A DNA stretch of 38,319 bases, taken from assembly GCA_001799255.1 (NCBI GenBank), contig MGTC01000062.1, forward strand, positions 1 to 38,319. Reading direction: 5' to 3'. Position 1 is the first letter of the stretch; each line of letters begins with the position of its first letter. Positions 1 through 8,408 of the stretch are shown here, piece after piece. The notes under the pieces are model-generated. The model searched no databases. It had not been told where the DNA came from and was given only the letters and a program-made list of their open reading frames with translations. A program made the translations under genes and the position numbers. The stretch comes from Deltaproteobacteria bacterium RIFOXYD12_FULL_55_16 (GTDB lineage Bacteria; Desulfobacterota; Desulfobulbia; Desulfobulbales; Desulfurivibrionaceae).

Positions 1-1
1 A

Positions 2-166
2 GGCCGTCGCCGAGGGGTCACGCCTCAGATAAAGAAAGAGTTGAAGAGGCGGAGCGCCATTGAGCCGGTGATCGGCCACATGAAGACGGATGGGAAACTG
101 GGCCGGAACCACAGCTGCTCTGACACAAGGGTTCCACCATACTCCGAGTGCGTAGACAAGTATTGA
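2..166 (+). pseudogene. IS5-family transposase fragment
   Basis: An open frame enters from the left edge and stops at TGA 164-166. Its conserved part reads as the C-terminal catalytic region of IS5-type DDE transposases: K-R-R-S-A-I-E-P-V-I-G-H-M-K, then D-G-K-L-G-R-N-H, with the catalytic Glu in the I-E-P-V motif. The similarity ends at about position 112. Family members continue with roughly 50 more residues after G-R-N-x-L-K-G; here unrelated codons lead to a stop. So the 3' part of the gene was lost or replaced. The 5' part lies outside the window. It marks the left side of the accessory region. Confidence 0.75.
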
Positions 167-431
167 CGACTGACCCAATCCTGTTTAGTGTCGCTAGCAA
201 GTAACAGCTTTATTGTGAAATTGTGATGCTACGGCTATCGCTCAACAGATTATAGCTTTATTGGATCATTGATAAGGCAAAAACAAGACGACCCCACGCA
301 CACCGGTGCAAAGCCAATTGCCACCACCGACCCGTGCGGGGAACTCAGCACCCTTCTTTCTGTTTCCTATTATAAACACTTCAGGCAGGATGCACCTTGT
401 CCTCAATCCAAAAACATTCACGGTAAAATAA
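167..431. other. AT-rich intergenic leader before the dipeptidase gene
   Basis: There is no gene here. It holds a TATTAT hexamer at about 369-374 that could be a -10 box, without a convincing -35, and an imperfect inverted repeat, CCCCACGCAC near 293-302 against GTGCGGGG near 334-341. No Shine-Dalgarno sequence precedes the ATG at 432. Confidence 0.4.
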
Positions 432-1796
432 ATGGATAAAATACTGGACTATATTGCCAAGAACAGGGAACGGGTTGTCGGAGAACTGTTGGAACTCATT
501 TCAATCCCTTCTATCAGTTCTGATCCCGCCTTTAGTGATGCGGTCTTCCTGGCGGCCGAAATGGTGCGTGAGCGATTGGGGTCTGCTGGCCTTGACAGTG
601 CAGTGCTGATCAAGACGACTGGTCATCCCCTGGTTTACGCCGAAAAAATGGTGGACTCCAGCAGGCCCACGGTCCTGATCTACGGACACTACGATGTCCA
701 GCCCCCCGATCCTTTGGAACTATGGGAAACCCCCCCCTTCGAGCCGATCATTCGGGAGGGCATGATCTATGGTCGCGGCGCATCCGATGACAAAGGGCAG
801 ATGTACGCCCACATCAAGGCGGCCGAATACCTACTGGCTAGTGGAGAGCTCCATTGTAACCTGAAGTTTCTTATCGAGGGGGAGGAAGAGTCGGGCTCCG
901 TCTCCCTACCAGACTTCATTGAAACTCATAGGGAGATGTTGTTTGCCGACCTAGCCCTGATCTCCGACACCGCAATGCTGCCGGACAATATCCCGGCCAT
1001 CACAGTCGGACTTCGCGGCCTGGCTGCATTTGAGGTGACCGTCAGAGGTCCTAATCGCGACCTCCACTCAGGCATCTTCGGGGGGGCAGTTAGCAATCCG
1101 GCCGTAGTTCTGTGCCAAATGATAGCGGCTTTACATGACAAAGACCATTTAATAACGGTGCCGGGCCTATACGATAGCGTGGTCGAACTTTCTGTGGACG
1201 AAAGGGCAGAATTAGGCAAAGTGGCTATGACAGCGGACTGGTACCTAAAGGAGGTAGGGGTGTCAGATGTTGTCTGCGAGACCGGCTACACACCGTTCGA
1301 GTGCACGACCATCCGGCCGTCGCTGGATGTGAATGGCATCAACAGCGGCTACTGCGGAGAGGGGCTTAAGACCGTGCTACCGGCCGTGGCCTCGGCCAAG
1401 CTATCGATTCGTTTGGTTCCGAATCAGAAGTCGGAGTTAGTGAGCGATCAACTGGCTGTATGGCTCAAGCAACTGGCTCCGGCTGGGGTGGAGGTGACGG
1501 TAAGTAAGCTTTACGGAGGTGAACCTGTCCATGTCCCGGTTGATCTCCCAGCTTACCAGGCGGCAAGTCAGGCCATGTCCGAGGTCTTCGGACGAGAACC
1601 CCAGCCTATCCGAGGTGGCGCGAGTATCCCGGTGGTGGCCCTTTTGGAGCGCCAGCTAGGGCTGAAAACCATTCTCCTCGGTTTTGGGCAAGATAGTGAC
1701 GCTATCCACTCGCCAAACGAGCACTTCGGGGTTGAAAACTTCTTGAAAGGGATCATGACCTCAATCCGCTTCCTCCAAAAAATAATGGCCTCGTAA
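432..1796 (+). CDS. M20-family metallo-dipeptidase
   Basis: A 454-residue zinc peptidase of the M20 family, in the PepV/carnosinase-like dipeptidase branch. Such enzymes hydrolyse dipeptides or N-acyl amino acids in the cytoplasm with two metal ions. Expected ligands are visible: H86 and D88 (GHYDVQ), bridging D119 (GASDDKG), the catalytic and ligand glutamates at about 151-152 (EGEEESGS), D179 (ISDT) and the late His in D-A-I-H-S-P-N-E-H. The dimerisation lid sits between, around R-D-L-H-S-G. Length is normal for the family and no signal peptide is seen. The gene converges on the LivMGF gene, with only 8 bp between the stop codons. The adjacency suggests it may process what the transporter imports, but that is inference. 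Exact substrate unknown. Confidence 0.88.
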   Translation: MDKILDYIAKNRERVVGELLELISIPSISSDPAFSDAVFLAAEMVRERLGSAGLDSAVLIKTTGHPLVYAEKMVDSSRPTVLIYGHYDVQPPDPLELWETPPFEPIIREGMIYGRGASDDKGQMYAHIKAAEYLLASGELHCNLKFLIEGEEESGSVSLPDFIETHREMLFADLALISDTAMLPDNIPAITVGLRGLAAFEVTVRGPNRDLHSGIFGGAVSNPAVVLCQMIAALHDKDHLITVPGLYDSVVELSVDERAELGKVAMTADWYLKEVGVSDVVCETGYTPFECTTIRPSLDVNGINSGYCGEGLKTVLPAVASAKLSIRLVPNQKSELVSDQLAVWLKQLAPAGVEVTVSKLYGGEPVHVPVDLPAYQAASQAMSEVFGREPQPIRGGASIPVVALLERQLGLKTILLGFGQDSDAIHSPNEHFGVENFLKGIMTSIRFLQKIMAS

Positions 1797-1804
1797 AAAA
1801 TCCA

Positions 1805-4600
1805 TTATCGCAGCCCTGGTGAACGCCTGCCTGAGCCAAGACCTATCCGCACGGAGGTCTCTTTCGCTGCGGGGTTATCCCCCTCAATAATTCTCCCGTT
1901 TTCTATCAAGATCACACAGTCCGCAAAGTCTTTGAGCGCATCTCTTTGTTCAGCAACCAAAAAGGTAATGCCATGTTGCTCTTTGAGCACTTGGATTGTT
2001 TTTAAGACCAGCCGACATAACGATGGCTGGAGACCAGCCATTGGCTCATCCAGCAAGAAAATATATCCATTACCGTTACTCTGCCTGAAACCAGGAAATA
2101 CACCGCACATAAGCAAGGCTCGACCCAGTGCAAGTATTTGCTGCTGGCCACCACTGAGCTCAGTTGCGTTACGCGATAGTAGCTTCTTTTTGTCACAAGC
2201 TGCAGAGAAAGCTGAGGCAAAAAGATTTTCCAGGAACCAGTTGACAGCATCCTGATCATTACACTGATCTCTCTTGCGTTTGCGTACCGATAGTGCAAAT
2301 TCCAAATTCTCTTTTACTGTCATGGACTCAAAAAGCTTGTTTTCTTGACGGAGGAATATCACGCCGGCTTCAGCAATAGCATGCGTCGGCATAGACAGAT
2401 TTCGCTTGTAATCTACGAGAGTTTTTGTGCCACCATTAACGCATAAGTTGATTATTGCATCCAAACTCAAAATTTCTGGGCTGTTCATAATAGACTTGAG
2501 CAAGGTAGATTTCCCAGCACCGTTGGCACCTATCAGTGCAGTGATGGCGCCTCGGGGAACAATAATTTCAATATCCCGTAAGATTGGCGCGCCACTTGAG
2601 TAGCACACAGACTTAATGCTTACCTCAAGTGCAGGCGGCGTATTCACTGTCGCAACATGAGGCCTTGACTCAATGAGCGTTTCGCCCAGATATGACTGTC
2701 TTACTACCTCACGAGACATAACGTCATCATAGTTCCCAACGATGTCACCTATTTTGTCCTTGCCAACCTGGCCCTCATCCATGAACAGGACGACATCTGC
2801 GAGCTCTTGGAGCAGTCTGTAGTTGTGTTCAATCATAATTATTATTCTTTCTTTGGATAACTGCTTGATTTTAGCTGACAATTGCAGCTGCTCCTCTTCA
2901 TCAAGGCCAGCTGTTGGTTCATCAAGAAGAACTATGGGCCGATTTGTGGCAAACGCCTTGGCAACCTCAATAATCCTCCTTTTGGCAAACGACAGTTCAG
3001 CTACAGATCGTTCAAGATCCTCCACAGGAAAATCAAATGAATCTATCAGGAAGTTTTTTGCTTTATCCTTTAGCATAATACGTTTTGCTCTACCGCTTAT
3101 TGAAATTGTGTCCACCAATTCGCGCATTGCATCACAAGGTCCCGTAATCGGCTTTAGCGCAAGATAGACATTTTTCCATGCAGGTAAATCTTCAAGAGTT
3201 GAGCAAGTTTGGAATGTTGAAGCAATGTATCTGGCATTGCGAAATGCAAGTTTTCTGACGGTATGCGGCTGGAAAAATCGGGCCAACCGAGTTGCCAGGC
3301 TATTTATATCGGAACTCATTTCCTGATAGATGCTAACCTTATCAAGGGTGATCGTACCACCATCGGGAATGACGAACCCACGAATGCAATTGAAAAGTGT
3401 CGTTTTCCCGGCACCATTCAAACCGATGATCCCATAGATTTGGTTTCTCTTGAAGGTGAACGTGAATCCAGCATTGTTCGAGCCATTCACTCCAAGAGCG
3501 CGAATACCCCCGTAAGTTTTCTTCAGCGAGACAATTCTGAGTTCATTGAAGTTCTGTGTCGCCCTGTCGCTTTGTGGCGATTCTGCTTTCGACTTGTTAA
3601 CACTCCAAAAGAGTGATGAATCTGCCCGTAGTTCCCACGATTCTGAAAATATACCCCGGGGTCTGATCACTGCAATCGCTGTCATCCCAGCACCTACAAC
3701 GAGCATGCGGTATTCTTGAACTTCTCTGGACCACTCAGGCAGTAAAGCCAAGATGAATGCGCCAAGAAAAACCCCGGCCAGATTGCCGTTCGTGCCTGAT
3801 CCGAGGATGACCATGCAGAGCACAAAAATAGATTCGAAGAATGTAAAGCTTTCTGGGGCCACGAAAGTCTGCCATGCGGCGAAGAATGTCCCTCCTATTC
3901 CTGCGAACACAGCCCCAACGATACAAGCTGAACTACGAATCGTTAGTGTGTTGTAACCAGTGCTGAGGAGCCAATTTTCATTCTGCCGTACCGCAGCCCA
4001 AGCTGCGCCAAGCCGGGAAAGTAGTGTTTTATGGATCACAAAGAGAAGGCTGATTAACAACGCAAGAGCGAAGTAGTAGAATTGCCGTGGAGTTTCAATA
4101 CTGATAAAAAATCGCGGCCTTGTTATACCCATAATTCCCTGAGGTCCATTTGTAAGGGCATCAGAATTTCGAATGAAAAGACGAATGATCTCTCCAAAAG
4201 CGAGAGTGAGCAGAGCGAAGTAGTCACTTCGACTCTGGAGCGAAATAAAAGAAAGTACTAAACCTGAAAAGAACGAAATTAATATAGTAATTGGGATAAC
4301 AGCCCAGAATGATAATCCATACCAAGTGTTCAGTATCGCATATATGTAGGCTCCTATCGCAAAAAAAGCGATATAACCCAGATCCAAAAGCCCGCATGAA
4401 ATGATGGCATTCAAACCAAGGGCAAGCATCGTATACACCATTGCTTGAACCGCTATGTAGAGCCAGTATTGATTGTTTAGAACAAGGGGAACCAATAGGC
4501 CCATTACTAACAAAAGCAGGAGGCAACGTTGTGACGAGAAATAGCTAAACATATGCGGAGGTAATTTATTTGCCAAGGCAGCCATCTTCCTTCTGGACAT
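1805..4600 (-). CDS. LivM-LivG-LivF fusion: ABC permease joined to two ATPase domains
   Basis: One 931-residue chain carries three parts of a branched-chain-amino-acid/amide (HAAT) ABC importer. Residues 1-340 are a LivM-type permease with about nine hydrophobic segments. Residues 354-640 are a LivG-like ATPase: Walker A G-L-N-G-A-G-K-T at 393-400, Walker B V-L-L-D-E-P near 557-562, H-loop M-I-E-H near 589-592. Residues 657-920 are a LivF-like ATPase: Walker A G-A-N-G-A-G-K-S at 691-698, signature LSGGQ at 815-819, Walker B F-L-L-D-E-P near 848-853, and V-A-E-Q-R at the LivF switch position. The first ATPase has a degenerate signature, LSFAK, at 536-540. LivM-LivG fusions are well known; joining LivF too is uncommon. 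The start ATG directly follows the LivH stop (TAGATG), so translation is probably coupled. Substrate unknown. Confidence 0.9.
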   Translation of the reverse strand: MSRRKMAALANKLPPHMFSYFSSQRCLLLLLVMGLLVPLVLNNQYWLYIAVQAMVYTMLALGLNAIISCGLLDLGYIAFFAIGAYIYAILNTWYGLSFWAVIPITILISFFSGLVLSFISLQSRSDYFALLTLAFGEIIRLFIRNSDALTNGPQGIMGITRPRFFISIETPRQFYYFALALLISLLFVIHKTLLSRLGAAWAAVRQNENWLLSTGYNTLTIRSSACIVGAVFAGIGGTFFAAWQTFVAPESFTFFESIFVLCMVILGSGTNGNLAGVFLGAFILALLPEWSREVQEYRMLVVGAGMTAIAVIRPRGIFSESWELRADSSLFWSVNKSKAESPQSDRATQNFNELRIVSLKKTYGGIRALGVNGSNNAGFTFTFKRNQIYGIIGLNGAGKTTLFNCIRGFVIPDGGTITLDKVSIYQEMSSDINSLATRLARFFQPHTVRKLAFRNARYIASTFQTCSTLEDLPAWKNVYLALKPITGPCDAMRELVDTISISGRAKRIMLKDKAKNFLIDSFDFPVEDLERSVAELSFAKRRIIEVAKAFATNRPIVLLDEPTAGLDEEEQLQLSAKIKQLSKERIIIMIEHNYRLLQELADVVLFMDEGQVGKDKIGDIVGNYDDVMSREVVRQSYLGETLIESRPHVATVNTPPALEVSIKSVCYSSGAPILRDIEIIVPRGAITALIGANGAGKSTLLKSIMNSPEILSLDAIINLCVNGGTKTLVDYKRNLSMPTHAIAEAGVIFLRQENKLFESMTVKENLEFALSVRKRKRDQCNDQDAVNWFLENLFASAFSAACDKKKLLSRNATELSGGQQQILALGRALLMCGVFPGFRQSNGNGYIFLLDEPMAGLQPSLCRLVLKTIQVLKEQHGITFLVAEQRDALKDFADCVILIENGRIIEGDNPAAKETSVRIGLGSGRRSPGLR

Positions 4601-5512
4601 CTATTTCTGCACTCCTCTATCAAGAATCCCTCTTGGTCGGAAGAGAAGGACAAAAATCAGGACTGAAAACACGAGTACATCCTTGTATGCTGCGGAAATG
4701 TAACCTGCGCCGAAGGTTTCGATGAGTCCAATCATAATACCGCCGACAACTCCGCCTGGTACATCGCCTATGCCTCCAAGTATGGCTGCAGAAAACGCCT
4801 TTATCCCCGGAGTAAACCCCATATTGTAACGTGCAACTCCGTAATACATGCCAATCGATAGACCAGCAAAGCCTGCAAGCACACCACTTAGAGCAAATGT
4901 CATCACGATGACCTGTCTAGAATTAGTGCCATACTCAGTTGCCAGATCTCTGTTGTCACGCACAGCACGGATCTTACACCCCAAGTTTGTTTGGTAAACT
5001 ATGTATGAAACTGCCGTCACAAGGGCTAATGAGCCCACCATGATCAGAATATGAACCCCCGTTAGTCGCGCACCAGCAAATTCTACCACTGACGTCCTGA
5101 CAACAACTGGGAAGATGATATTCCCGGAGTCTACGAAATTTAGCACTAAATTCTGAGCAAAGATCGATACACCGAGCGAGGAGATCAGTGCCAGTAAGAT
5201 CGGCGTATCCCTGTGTCGTGTCAAAGGGCGGAACGCAATCAATTCTGTTAGAAGTGAGAACAACAGGCTGGCGGCCGTGCTGGCCCCCAGAGCTATGGAA
5301 AATATTAGCCAACCAGGATCAGTTGGTAAGCCGATATATGCGGCATATCTGACCGCCCATATTGCGGCAAATACTCCGAACATCATGGCCTCACCGATGG
5401 CGAAATTGATGGCCCGCAATACACCGAAAATCAGGGTGTAGCTCAGGGCAAGAAGTCCATAAATACATCCCAGAGTTACCCCGTTTAGGAGTTGCTGTGC
5501 GAATTGGTTCAT
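4601..5512 (-). CDS. livH: LivH-type ABC transporter permease
   Basis: A 303-residue inner-membrane permease of the branched-chain amino acid/amide importer family. The N-terminal stretch, with N-G-V-T-L-G-C-I-Y-G-L-L-A-L-S-Y and the F-G-V-L-R-A-I-N-F-A-I-G-E motif, is characteristic of LivH, as is the late A-A-I-L-G-G-I-G-D-V-P-G-G segment that contacts the ATPase. It lies 3 bp after the binding-protein gene and directly abuts the LivMGF fusion, so the three genes encode a complete importer. The fused partner would supply the second permease half and both ATPases. There is no strong Shine-Dalgarno sequence, consistent with coupled translation. Confidence 0.92.
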   Translation of the reverse strand: MNQFAQQLLNGVTLGCIYGLLALSYTLIFGVLRAINFAIGEAMMFGVFAAIWAVRYAAYIGLPTDPGWLIFSIALGASTAASLLFSLLTELIAFRPLTRHRDTPILLALISSLGVSIFAQNLVLNFVDSGNIIFPVVVRTSVVEFAGARLTGVHILIMVGSLALVTAVSYIVYQTNLGCKIRAVRDNRDLATEYGTNSRQVIVMTFALSGVLAGFAGLSIGMYYGVARYNMGFTPGIKAFSAAILGGIGDVPGGVVGGIMIGLIETFGAGYISAAYKDVLVFSVLIFVLLFRPRGILDRGVQK

Positions 5513-5515
5513 TTC

Positions 5516-6673
5516 TTACTTATCAAGTGTTGCCGTTTTTGTGTTCATAAGCACAAATTTTCCCTTTTCCACACGATAGAAAAAGGGGATCTTATTCAGA
5601 GTATCTCCTTTCTCATCAAACCGTGTTGTGCCAATAACTCCGGTGTGGCTAAAACCTGGCAAATGCATTTGCTGTACAACCTTGGATCGCTCTGTTGAGC
5701 CAGCCTCTTTAATCGCCTGTGCAATGATCATTACGGAATCATAGGAAAGAGGCGCATAGACTTTTACTTCTTCTTTAAAGCTTCGGCGAAACGCTTCGAA
5801 GAAAGCCTTTGTCTTCTCGTCTTTCGACTCAAGTGGGGCGATATGCGTCACGATGCTTCCCTCTATCGCATCGCCGCCGATTTCAATGAGTTTCTGAGAA
5901 TACATACCGTCCCCACTTAAAAATGGAACGGAAATACCAAGCTCTCTTGCTTGTTTTAATAATAAGGCTCCCTCGGGGTACATCCCGCCGAAGTAAATGA
6001 AGTCAATTTCCTTTCCTTTCAAAGTGGTCAAGACTGCCATGAAGTCTGTTTCTCCCTCGGTGATTGATGCGCGTCCAACAATCGTACCGTTCAATTCCTT
6101 GGCAGCCTTTTCAAACTCGTCTGATATACCTGCACCATAGGCACTTTTATCGTCAATGATATAAAATCGTTTTTTCACCAGCGTATTAATAGCAAAGTAT
6201 GCCGCAGCGGGACCTTGATCAGAATTGCGAATGCATACTCGAAAAACGTTTCTGTAACCCTGCTGAGTAAGTTTGTCGCTGGTTGATACCGGAGTAATCA
6301 TTGCCAGTCCATTGTCGTTGTACACTTTCGATGCAGGAATGGAACAACCGCTGTTTAAATGGCCAACCACTGCCACCACGCTCTGGTCTGCCGACAATCG
6401 ATGGGCAACACTGGTAGCCTCTTTTGGATCTGCTTTGTCGTCAAGTGCAAGCAGTTCGACAGTGCGCCCAAGGATGCCGCCGTTTCGATTAATTTCCTCC
6501 ACGGCAAGTTGAGCTCCGCGCATTTGGTCTATACCTGTTTCGGCTTGGTTCCCTGACAATGGTGATGCGTGTCCAATCCGTATTGGTACAGCCTTGTGGT
6601 CACAACCCACGAGCATAACCATAAGCAGTAGTGCGGGAATACATTTACCGAAACAATTCCACGACCTGTTCAT
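5516..6673 (-). CDS. Substrate-binding lipoprotein of the Liv-type importer
   Basis: A 385-residue type I periplasmic binding protein of the LivJ/LivK/AmiC-like family. I place the start at ATG 6673 rather than 15 codons upstream, because AAGGAGG sits 6-7 bp before it and a signal peptide follows at once. That signal has a lipobox, M-L-V-G-C, with the acylated Cys at 24. The mature protein begins with the family pattern I-R-I-G-H-A-S-P-L-S-G, then Q-M-R-G-A-Q-L-A-V-E-E-I-N and G-G-I-L-G-R. It would be anchored to a membrane leaflet and deliver ligand to the LivH/LivM pore. The ligand cannot be read from sequence; this family binds amino acids, amides, urea or aromatic acids. Confidence 0.9.
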   Translation of the reverse strand: MNRSWNCFGKCIPALLLMVMLVGCDHKAVPIRIGHASPLSGNQAETGIDQMRGAQLAVEEINRNGGILGRTVELLALDDKADPKEATSVAHRLSADQSVVAVVGHLNSGCSIPASKVYNDNGLAMITPVSTSDKLTQQGYRNVFRVCIRNSDQGPAAAYFAINTLVKKRFYIIDDKSAYGAGISDEFEKAAKELNGTIVGRASITEGETDFMAVLTTLKGKEIDFIYFGGMYPEGALLLKQARELGISVPFLSGDGMYSQKLIEIGGDAIEGSIVTHIAPLESKDEKTKAFFEAFRRSFKEEVKVYAPLSYDSVMIIAQAIKEAGSTERSKVVQQMHLPGFSHTGVIGTTRFDEKGDTLNKIPFFYRVEKGKFVLMNTKTATLDK

Positions 6674-6807
6674 GTTAGTACCTCCTTGATCTGTTTGATT
6701 AGGTTTTTCCTCTCCCACTGTGAGCTTATTTCTGAAATGTGTTAGTGCAGTATTTCAGGAGGAAGCAAGCCAGCTAGACCCTTTTATGTCGTACTGGCAG
6801 TATATTA
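6674..6807 (-). other. Intra-operon spacer with small hairpins
   Basis: This is the longest gap between the aminotransferase and transporter genes. It contains a 7-bp stem, CTGAAAT at 6732-6738 with ATTTCAG at 6752-6758, and the palindrome TACTGGCAGTA at 6792-6802. Neither is followed by a T run, so they are not intrinsic terminators. It may hold a processing site or a secondary promoter for the transporter genes. I found no convincing sigma-70 or sigma-54 promoter. Confidence 0.35.
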
Positions 6808-7977
6808 TCAGCCAAACATCTTCCAATCCTTCAATAATGCATCAAACAGATACTCTACTTCAGTTCGAGTATTCCAGTTGTCCGAGCATGAAATACGGAC
6901 AAAGCCCCCAGTTGGTACTCTTCGCTGAAGCTGAGGTGGTATGGAAGGCCAATGCTCGGCGACATGAATTCCATCTTTGTCGAGCAATCTTTTTCTAATT
7001 CCTCTCTGTTTCTCGCTCAGAGGAAGAGTGACAATTGAGGTAGCAATGGATTCTGGGAGTATGTACTTCAATACGGTCCTGAACGTTCCATTTTCTCGAA
7101 TCATAGTTCTGAGTTCGCTTGCCAATGTAAAGCTCTCTTGAGTTAGAACACCTGAAAGAAAACCATCAATTGCCGCCGGAAGTGCTGCACACGAACCGGG
7201 AAGTGGCCCGTATTTTGAACAAAGAGTGGCTTCAATATCGAAGGAACGGTCAAACGCCATCGGATGTGTAGCATGTTTAACCATTAGGAGTGTGGTTGCC
7301 TCGTCACGACAGTGAATTGCACCGGTGAAATTTGGCCCCTGGATCCACTTGTGGAAATCAAAAAGATAGAAATCCGGCTCGAATTTTTGAATATTCACAC
7401 GTACATTGCCAACGGCTTGGGCTCCGTCCACAATGATCTTGATGTCAGGAAAATGCTCTCGAATAGCTGGGATAAGAGTTTCCACAGGTAGCTTCCGTCC
7501 ATCGCAATATGCTACATGTGACAGGAAAAACGCTTTGATCGGGCGCTCTGCATGGCGTATTTCTTGAATAACTATTTGCGCCATCTCATCTTCGTTTGTT
7601 CCTTCGCTGATTTTGGCCACGCAAAGATTGAAGGTTGGATAGAGTTGTCGGTATGTTGCCGATATTTCCATGTCCGTCGTTGCGATGGCGTCACCAGGCG
7701 CCAGAAACCTCTGGGAATCAAACAGAAGCACATTGAACACTCGCATCATGCCTTCCATCGTGCCTTGAGTCAAAACTACTCTGCTTGCCGTTTTTGCATT
7801 GATAAGTTTGGCAATTGATTGTCTTGCCTCGGCCATAAACTTCCACATCAATTCCCAGTTGTAATATGGGCGACTTGTGAAAGATGCCTGCACAGAAAGC
7901 CCTTCTTCCTCAGCAGAATAAAACCTCTCAGCTTGAGCAACGTTCAAATCACTACCCCAATCAAAATAAGCTGTCAT
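6808..7977 (-). CDS. Class V aminotransferase-fold PLP enzyme
   Basis: A 389-residue pyridoxal-phosphate enzyme of the class V fold, which includes isopenicillin-N epimerase-like proteins, cysteine desulfurases and kynureninases. Visible active-site features are the cofactor Asp in I-I-V-D-G-A-Q-A-V-G (D184, Q187), the Schiff-base Lys in F-D-F-H-K-W (K210) and a glycine-rich phosphate-binding turn, T-Q-G-T-M-E-G (70-76). The C-terminal catalytic Cys loop of cysteine desulfurases is not apparent; epimerase, lyase or transaminase chemistry is more likely. I chose ATG 7977 because it overlaps the receiver gene's TAA by one base (TAATG), implying translational coupling; an upstream in-frame ATG would add 11 residues. 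Its place between regulators and transporter suggests it acts on the imported compound. Reaction unknown. Confidence 0.8.
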   Translation of the reverse strand: MTAYFDWGSDLNVAQAERFYSAEEEGLSVQASFTSRPYYNWELMWKFMAEARQSIAKLINAKTASRVVLTQGTMEGMMRVFNVLLFDSQRFLAPGDAIATTDMEISATYRQLYPTFNLCVAKISEGTNEDEMAQIVIQEIRHAERPIKAFFLSHVAYCDGRKLPVETLIPAIREHFPDIKIIVDGAQAVGNVRVNIQKFEPDFYLFDFHKWIQGPNFTGAIHCRDEATTLLMVKHATHPMAFDRSFDIEATLCSKYGPLPGSCAALPAAIDGFLSGVLTQESFTLASELRTMIRENGTFRTVLKYILPESIATSIVTLPLSEKQRGIRKRLLDKDGIHVAEHWPSIPPQLQRRVPTGGFVRISCSDNWNTRTEVEYLFDALLKDWKMFG

Positions 7978-8408
7978 TAAATTTCCCTTTTCTGTGATAT
8001 CGCGGCACACATCGCTTCATGTATCTCAATTGATGTTGCAGGTTTTCTGACATATCCGTCCACTGTTCCATCCGTCAGAGCAGCCTTAATAGTCCTCCCA
8101 ATCTCTGTCGTCTCTGATGAATCGATCACAGTTAATAAAACAATCGCTACAACCCCTTTATTTCTCCATATGGCACCTTTTGTTCTAGCAAGTTCAACCC
8201 CTCTCTTCTGATCAATTTTTTCCATATCGTACATATCCAAGAGTATGATATCTGGTTTCATCTTCTCAATGCAGTCGTTTATTTCTTTTTCGTCAAACCC
8301 GCAACACCAGACAGATTTGATAGAAGCGGCACTCTTCAGCCTTTCAGCCAAGCGCCTTGCCATAACCTGATTGTCGTCAATTATCATCACTGACTGCATT
8401 TCTTTCAT
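7977..8408 (-). CDS. Stand-alone response regulator receiver
   Basis: A 143-residue protein made only of a CheY-like receiver domain. The acidic pair D11-D12, phospho-acceptor D58 (I-I-L-L-D-M-Y-D), switch T93 (L-L-T-V) and K122 (V-R-K-P-A) are all present. No output domain follows, so it must act by protein contact, plausibly with the neighbouring AAA+ ATPase. The start at 8408 is set by GGAGG six bases upstream; it lies inside the end of the kinase gene, overlapping it by 32 bp. Kinase and receiver are very probably cognate partners. Confidence 0.87.
   Translation of the reverse strand: MKEMQSVMIIDDNQVMARRLAERLKSAASIKSVWCCGFDEKEINDCIEKMKPDIILLDMYDMEKIDQKRGVELARTKGAIWRNKGVVAIVLLTVIDSSETTEIGRTIKAALTDGTVDGYVRKPATSIEIHEAMCAAISQKREI

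Noticed and set aside
6720-6998. Small plus-strand open frame opposite the aminotransferase end
   Set aside because: It overlaps a well-supported gene on the other strand, has no ribosome site and no recognisable motif.
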